A stretch of DNA of 7,473 bases, taken from positions 1 through 7,473 of the forward strand of contig JAPUGN010000046.1 of NCBI GenBank assembly GCA_027298165.1. The letters run 5' to 3'. The notes under the pieces were generated by a model that saw only the letters and a program-made list of their open reading frames with translations, was not told the DNA's origin and made no database searches. This stretch comes from Nitrospinota bacterium (GTDB lineage: Bacteria > Nitrospinota > Nitrospinia > Nitrospinales > Nitrospinaceae). Shown here in pieces: positions 4,947 through 7,473 of this stretch (position 1 is its first letter; each line of letters starts with the position of its first letter). The position numbers and the translations under genes are program-made.

Positions 4947-6428
4947 CTACTTCGCTTGCCAGGTGCCGGCCATGCGCTGGGCTTCGGTCAACTGATCGGG
5001 CTTCATGAGCTGGGTCACTTTATTGCGGTTCTTCAACGCCATCTCCTGATCCTTACCCGGCTTCAGTTTCGCGGCGGCGAGATTGTACCACATGTGCGCC
5101 TGCACGAGATCCTGCGGCACTCCCTTGCCCTGATGAAACAGCGTGCCTAGATAATTCTGCGCCAGGCCATGCCCCTGGTCGGCGGCTTTCTGATACCACT
5201 CGGCGGCCTTCTCGTAATTCTGCAGGACGCCCTCGCCCAACTCATACATACTGCCGATGTTGTACTGCGCCAGCGGGAACCCGCCGTCGGCCGCTTTCTG
5301 ATACCACTGCGCGGCGGTTTGAAGATTTCGCTCCACGCCATTGCCCTGGTCGTGCAGCATACCGATGTTGTTCTGCGCCTTGGCGTGGCCCTGGTCGGCG
5401 GCCTTGCGGTACCAGCTCATGGCCTGGGCATAGTCCTGCGACACGCCCTGGCCGTGATGGTGCATGGTGCCGAGGTTGAACTGGGCCAGGGAGTGATCCT
5501 GTTCGGCGGCCTTGCGGTACCAGGTGACGGCGGTCTCGAGACTGGCCGGAACGCCGAGGCCCTTGTCGTACATATTACCGAGACTGTTCTGTCCGCTGGC
5601 GTGGTCCTGGTCGGCGGCCTTGCGATACCACTTAACGGCCTGCTCGTAATTCTGCGCGACGCCCTGGCCAAAGTCGTACATGTTACCGATATTGAACTGC
5701 GCCTTCATGTGGCCCCGCTCAGCGGCTTTTTCGTACCACTGGGCGGCCTCTGCGAAACTTTTATCGACGCCCTTGCCGGAGTCGTACATGCCGGCCAGTT
5801 TGAACTGGGCCTTGGCATGATCCTGCTCGGCGGCTTTACGGAACCATTCGGCGGCCATCGCCAGATCTTTGGAGACGCCCTCGCCCACCTGGTACATGTA
5901 ACCGAGGTTGTACTGCGCCTTGTCGTATCCCTGCTCTGCGGACTTGCGGTACCATCCGGCGGCGGTTTCATAACTTTGAGGAACGCCCTTGCCCCGGTCG
6001 TACATGATGGCGAGGTTGTTCTGCGCCTTGGGGTATCCCTTTTCCGAGGCAAGTTGATACCACTTCATCGCTTCGGCGTAATTCTGCGGCATGCCCTGGC
6101 CATAGTCGTACATGTTGCCGAGGTTGTACTGCGCGATTAAGTGACCCTGCATGGCGGCTTTGCCGTACCAGTGGGCGGCTTGTCTCAAATCCCGCGCGAC
6201 GCCCTGACCCGTGTCGTACAAATTGGCCAGATTGTTTTGCGCCCGGGGATTGCCCTGTTCCGCCAGCCCCTTATAAATCAGAAAAGCGGCTTGATAGTTG
6301 CCTTTTTGGTAGGCGATGAGTGCGTCGTCAAACGAAGCCCCCTGTGCCGTGACAGGCAGGACAAGCAACAGGACCGCCATCAGATAAACAGCGAAACCGG
6401 ATTTTGGATACTGCAGTCGATTCCTCAT
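4947..6428 (-). CDS. Exported Sel1-like repeat protein, eleven repeats
   Basis: A 493-residue minus-strand protein. A signal peptide (hydrophobic core FAVYLMAVLLLVLPV, residues 12-26, cleavage near 29-31) sends it to the periplasm. Residues 33-58 form a TPR-like half unit (ALIAYQKGNYQAAFLIYKGL). Eleven Sel1 repeats of exactly 36 residues then run from 59 to 454, with the pattern (G/D)H.(K/L)AQ.N(L/I)G.MY..G.GV.....A..WY.KAA.Q. A charged tail (455-493, ending EAQRMAGTWQAK) is typical of Sel1 proteins. Sel1 alpha-alpha solenoids are protein-interaction scaffolds, often in signalling, secretion or envelope complexes; the partner is unknown. I chose ATG 6428 over the longer TTG-frame extension from 6521. 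It places the signal peptide at the N-terminus, has GAAGGA 10 bases upstream, and lies downstream of a promoter at 6481-6509 that the longer reading would contain. The frame opposite it is a shadow of the periodic coding. Confidence 0.92.
   Translation of the reverse strand: MRNRLQYPKSGFAVYLMAVLLLVLPVTAQGASFDDALIAYQKGNYQAAFLIYKGLAEQGNPRAQNNLANLYDTGQGVARDLRQAAHWYGKAAMQGHLIAQYNLGNMYDYGQGMPQNYAEAMKWYQLASEKGYPKAQNNLAIMYDRGKGVPQSYETAAGWYRKSAEQGYDKAQYNLGYMYQVGEGVSKDLAMAAEWFRKAAEQDHAKAQFKLAGMYDSGKGVDKSFAEAAQWYEKAAERGHMKAQFNIGNMYDFGQGVAQNYEQAVKWYRKAADQDHASGQNSLGNMYDKGLGVPASLETAVTWYRKAAEQDHSLAQFNLGTMHHHGQGVSQDYAQAMSWYRKAADQGHAKAQNNIGMLHDQGNGVERNLQTAAQWYQKAADGGFPLAQYNIGSMYELGEGVLQNYEKAAEWYQKAADQGHGLAQNYLGTLFHQGKGVPQDLVQAHMWYNLAAAKLKPGKDQEMALKNRNKVTQLMKPDQLTEAQRMAGTWQAK
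5067..6254 (-). repeat. Eleven in-frame 108-base Sel1 units
   Basis: The eleven 36-residue repeats occupy 1188 bases (11 x 108) with no insertion or deletion. Recurring strings such as GTACCA, CTGCGCC and GGCGGC fall every 108 bases on the plus strand, as tandem duplication of one ancestral unit would leave. The units have diverged at roughly a third or more of residues by eye, so the expansion is not recent. Confidence 0.9.
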
Positions 6429-6480
6429 AAACCTTGCTTCCTTCAATAAGGGGATTGAAAATTGTTTTAACTTTACATTT

Positions 6481-6509
6481 ACTATCTTAGTGTAAGGGGT
6501 AATCTTCAA
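6481..6509 (-). promoter_or_regulatory. Candidate sigma70-type promoter of the Sel1-repeat gene
   Basis: On the minus strand TTGAAG (plus-strand 6504-6509) and GATAGT (6481-6486) are separated by exactly 17 bases. Each matches 4 of 6 consensus positions (TTGACA, TATAAT). Transcription would begin near 6474, giving a leader of about 45 bases before ATG 6428. The placement supports the shorter start for the Sel1 gene. Confidence 0.45.
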
Positions 6510-6554
6510 ATTGGCGCGCAAATCTCCAAAATCATTCTAACAAGACGTTTTTCA

Positions 6555-6719
6555 ATGAAAAATATTTCCTTCACCCGGCGGACACCCGCCGCCCTACCGG
6601 ACCTGGATCGCCCCTTTTCAAGCCATTCGGCATCCAACGGTATAGACCAAGGGGAATTGCAGAAACTCATCTTTGAGAAAACAGACGGCGCGGACAAAGA
6701 AAGACACGGTCAAAAATAA
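6555..6719 (+). CDS. Possible 54-residue hypothetical protein
   Basis: An ATG-to-TAA frame encoding 54 residues (MKNISFTRRTPAALPDLDRP to a KERHGQK end). It is hydrophilic and charged, without signal peptide, membrane segment or cysteines. Third codon positions are only moderately G/C-rich (a little over half), below the neighbouring genes. No convincing ribosome site precedes it (CAAGACG about 8 bases before the ATG is poor). It points away from the Sel1 gene, so it could share a divergent regulatory region with it. No family is recognised, and chance is a real possibility. Confidence 0.25.
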   Translation: MKNISFTRRTPAALPDLDRPFSSHSASNGIDQGELQKLIFEKTDGADKERHGQK

Positions 6720-6742
6720 TTCAAGGAAAGAAAACACAAACG

Positions 6743-6826
6743 ATGGGAAACAAAGTTAAAAAAACGGAAGGGGGACAGCAAGAGGCAGAGCATTATGTGT
6801 GCTCAACCATTTCCAGGCAGGATTGA
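6743..6826 (+). CDS. Possible 27-residue small ORF
   Basis: ATG at 6743 with AAGGAAAG (6723-6730) 12 bases upstream; reads MGNKVKKTEGGQQEAEHYVC and stops at TGA 6824-6826. It follows the 54-residue frame by 23 bases on the same strand, which is the only contextual support. It is lysine- and glutamate/glutamine-rich with one cysteine and no known domain. Very likely fortuitous unless conserved elsewhere. Confidence 0.15.
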   Translation: MGNKVKKTEGGQQEAEHYVCSTISRQD

Positions 6827-6845
6827 AGAGGTCAACCCTCCGCCT

Positions 6846-6859
6846 CCCCCGCGAGGGGG
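6846..6859. other. C5-GCGA-G5 hairpin with GNRA tetraloop
   Basis: CCCCC (6846-6850) and GGGGG (6855-6859) close a GCGA loop, a GNRA tetraloop if transcribed on the plus strand. Past a T/T mismatch, CC (6843-6844) can pair with GG (6861-6862). Neither side has a U tract, so it is not a standard intrinsic terminator. It lies 55 bases beyond the dioxygenase stop and could block RNA decay or be part of a dispersed repeat. Confidence 0.45.
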
Positions 6860-6914
6860 TGGTGCCGGGGGACGTAAGCGGCCATTGTCAGTCTTTTCAA
6901 GTAAAAGGCCTGAA

Positions 6915-7473
6915 TTAGATTTTTCTCAAAGTCAGATTGAATTGACCCATGGGTGTATTTTTCACTCGACGGAAGGAGACGATACATTGCGCTTGTTCCA
7001 CCGGGGAGTGTTCCCTCAGAAGCCGGTCTTTTTTATTAAACGGTTCCCCGGCAAAATACATTTGGGTGATCAGTTGGGAGTGACCCCGTGAGTGAACCGT
7101 GAAGTGGATGTGTGGCGGGCGGGTCCAAAACCTGCTGGCCGGATAGGAGCCTGGCTTGATTGTTTTAAATCCATATTCGCCCTTTTCATTGGTCGTGACT
7201 TTTCCCCAATATTGAAAATACGGGTCCAGTTCTGCGGGATGGCGGTCGTCAGGATGATTGTATCTTCCTGTGGCGCAACCCTGCCAGATCTCCACCAAAG
7301 CTCCGGAAACCGGCTGGCAATCCTCATCTTGTACCCGGCCTTTAATAAAAATGACCTCTCCTTGTGCTTTTTGGTATTGGCTATTAAAAAAAGTGAGATC
7401 GTTGTCTTTAACCAATGTAAGATTTAAAGGATAAAACGGCCCTGCAGTTTCACGGGGAGTCAGGGCACAAGCC
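6915..7473 (-). CDS. Intradiol ring-cleavage dioxygenase (protocatechuate 3,4-dioxygenase-like), 5' end outside the window
   Basis: A non-heme Fe(III) enzyme family that opens catechol-type rings between the two hydroxyls with O2. The frame runs off the right edge: codons from 7472 read ACALTPRETAGPFYPLNL, the family's N-terminal 'TP..T.GPFYP' motif, so the TTG at 7415 is internal. Numbered from 7472, 185 residues are visible. All four iron ligands are present: Tyr71 (GRYNH, codon 7260-7262), Tyr110 (PGSYP, 7143-7145), and His121 and His123 (RPPHIHF, 7110-7112 and 7104-7106). The core order GRVQDEDCQPVSGALVEIWQ, then Y...H, DPYFQYWGKVTTNEKGEY and TQMYFAGEP, is typical of single-domain PcaH-like proteins. 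The visible part lacks an N-terminal catechol-dioxygenase helical domain. The Cys two residues into the visible frame could belong to a secretion signal or lipobox lying outside. No pca or cat gene is near, so the substrate is open. G+C is about 45% by eye, lower than the other genes here. Confidence 0.9.
   Translation of the reverse strand, partial: ACALTPRETAGPFYPLNLTLVKDNDLTFFNSQYQKAQGEVIFIKGRVQDEDCQPVSGALVEIWQGCATGRYNHPDDRHPAELDPYFQYWGKVTTNEKGEYGFKTIKPGSYPASRFWTRPPHIHFTVHSRGHSQLITQMYFAGEPFNKKDRLLREHSPVEQAQCIVSFRRVKNTPMGQFNLTLRKI

Larger units (their letters stand above)
6522..6914. other. Gene-poor intergenic stretch
   Basis: About 390 bases with no recognisable gene. It holds two weak plus-strand small ORFs (6555-6719 and 6743-6826), a C5-GCGA-G5 hairpin (6846-6859), and an A-rich, purine-biased strip at about 6700-6780. 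No tRNA, terminator with a clean U tract or insertion sequence end is visible. The stop of the minus-strand dioxygenase is at its right border. Confidence 0.6.

Noticed and set aside
4857..5150. Plus-strand 97-codon frame after the pentapeptide gene
   Set aside because: It begins in repeat DNA and runs through the antisense of the Sel1 C-terminus; no domain is seen.
5169..6140. Plus-strand open frame of 323 codons
   Set aside because: It lies wholly opposite the Sel1 array and its sequence repeats every 36 residues as a mirror of it (recurring VVLR, LALVVG-like strings). It is a by-product of periodic coding.
6506..6697. Minus-strand 63-codon frame
   Set aside because: It overlaps the candidate Sel1 promoter, has no ribosome site and no recognisable content.
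7413..7415. TTG as start of the dioxygenase
   Set aside because: Upstream in-frame codons encode the conserved LTPRETAGPFYP motif, so the true start is beyond 7473.

Overview
The window comes from a Gram-negative bacterium: it encodes several exported proteins, one lipoprotein and one probable outer-membrane beta-barrel. G+C is about 60% or more in most genes and drops to roughly 45% by eye in the last 600 bases. The gene mix (leuCD with a compact 'archaeal-type' large subunit, an exported SUMF1-domain protein, Sel1, pentapeptide and RNI-type leucine-rich repeat proteins) would suit an environmental lineage such as Nitrospinota/Nitrospirota or a deltaproteobacterium-like group. That placement is an impression, not a result.

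Layout. Positions 2-3323 (+ strand) read as one tightly spaced gene string: the 3'-most part of leuC (open at the left edge), leuD, an exported SUMF1/formylglycine-generating-enzyme-like protein without the catalytic cysteine pair, and a lipoprotein built of seven leucine-rich repeats at an exact 27-residue period. LeuC and LeuD together form isopropylmalate isomerase of leucine biosynthesis. The two envelope genes behind them have no obvious link to leucine and may simply share the transcript. Converging on this string, 21 bases away, is a minus-strand outer-membrane beta-barrel gene (3345-4040). An AT-rich divergent region (4041-4364) then leads into a plus-strand pentapeptide-repeat gene (4365-4772).

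Positions 4773-4946 are a compact mosaic of intergenic repeat motifs: the dispersed element containing CCTGAGCTTGTCGAAGG, G-run/C-run inverted repeats, a 9-base CACAGAG tandem and a terminator-like hairpin. Next is a minus-strand exported Sel1-repeat protein (4947-6428) with eleven gapless 36-residue repeats and a recognisable promoter just upstream. A gene-poor stretch (6429-6914) holds two doubtful small ORFs and a GNRA-type hairpin. The right edge is a minus-strand intradiol ring-cleavage dioxygenase (6915-7473, 5' end outside the window) with all four Fe(III) ligands. It is visibly more AT-rich than the other genes.

Overall: one clear metabolic unit (LeuCD), one catabolic-type dioxygenase, and a run of envelope or scaffold proteins that include three different solenoid repeat classes within about 4 kb. 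I see no CRISPR array, transposase, tRNA or rRNA, and nothing that proves a new multi-gene system. The best leads are the catalytically degenerate SUMF1 protein paired with the 27-residue LRR lipoprotein, the repeat mosaic, and the start region of the pentapeptide gene.
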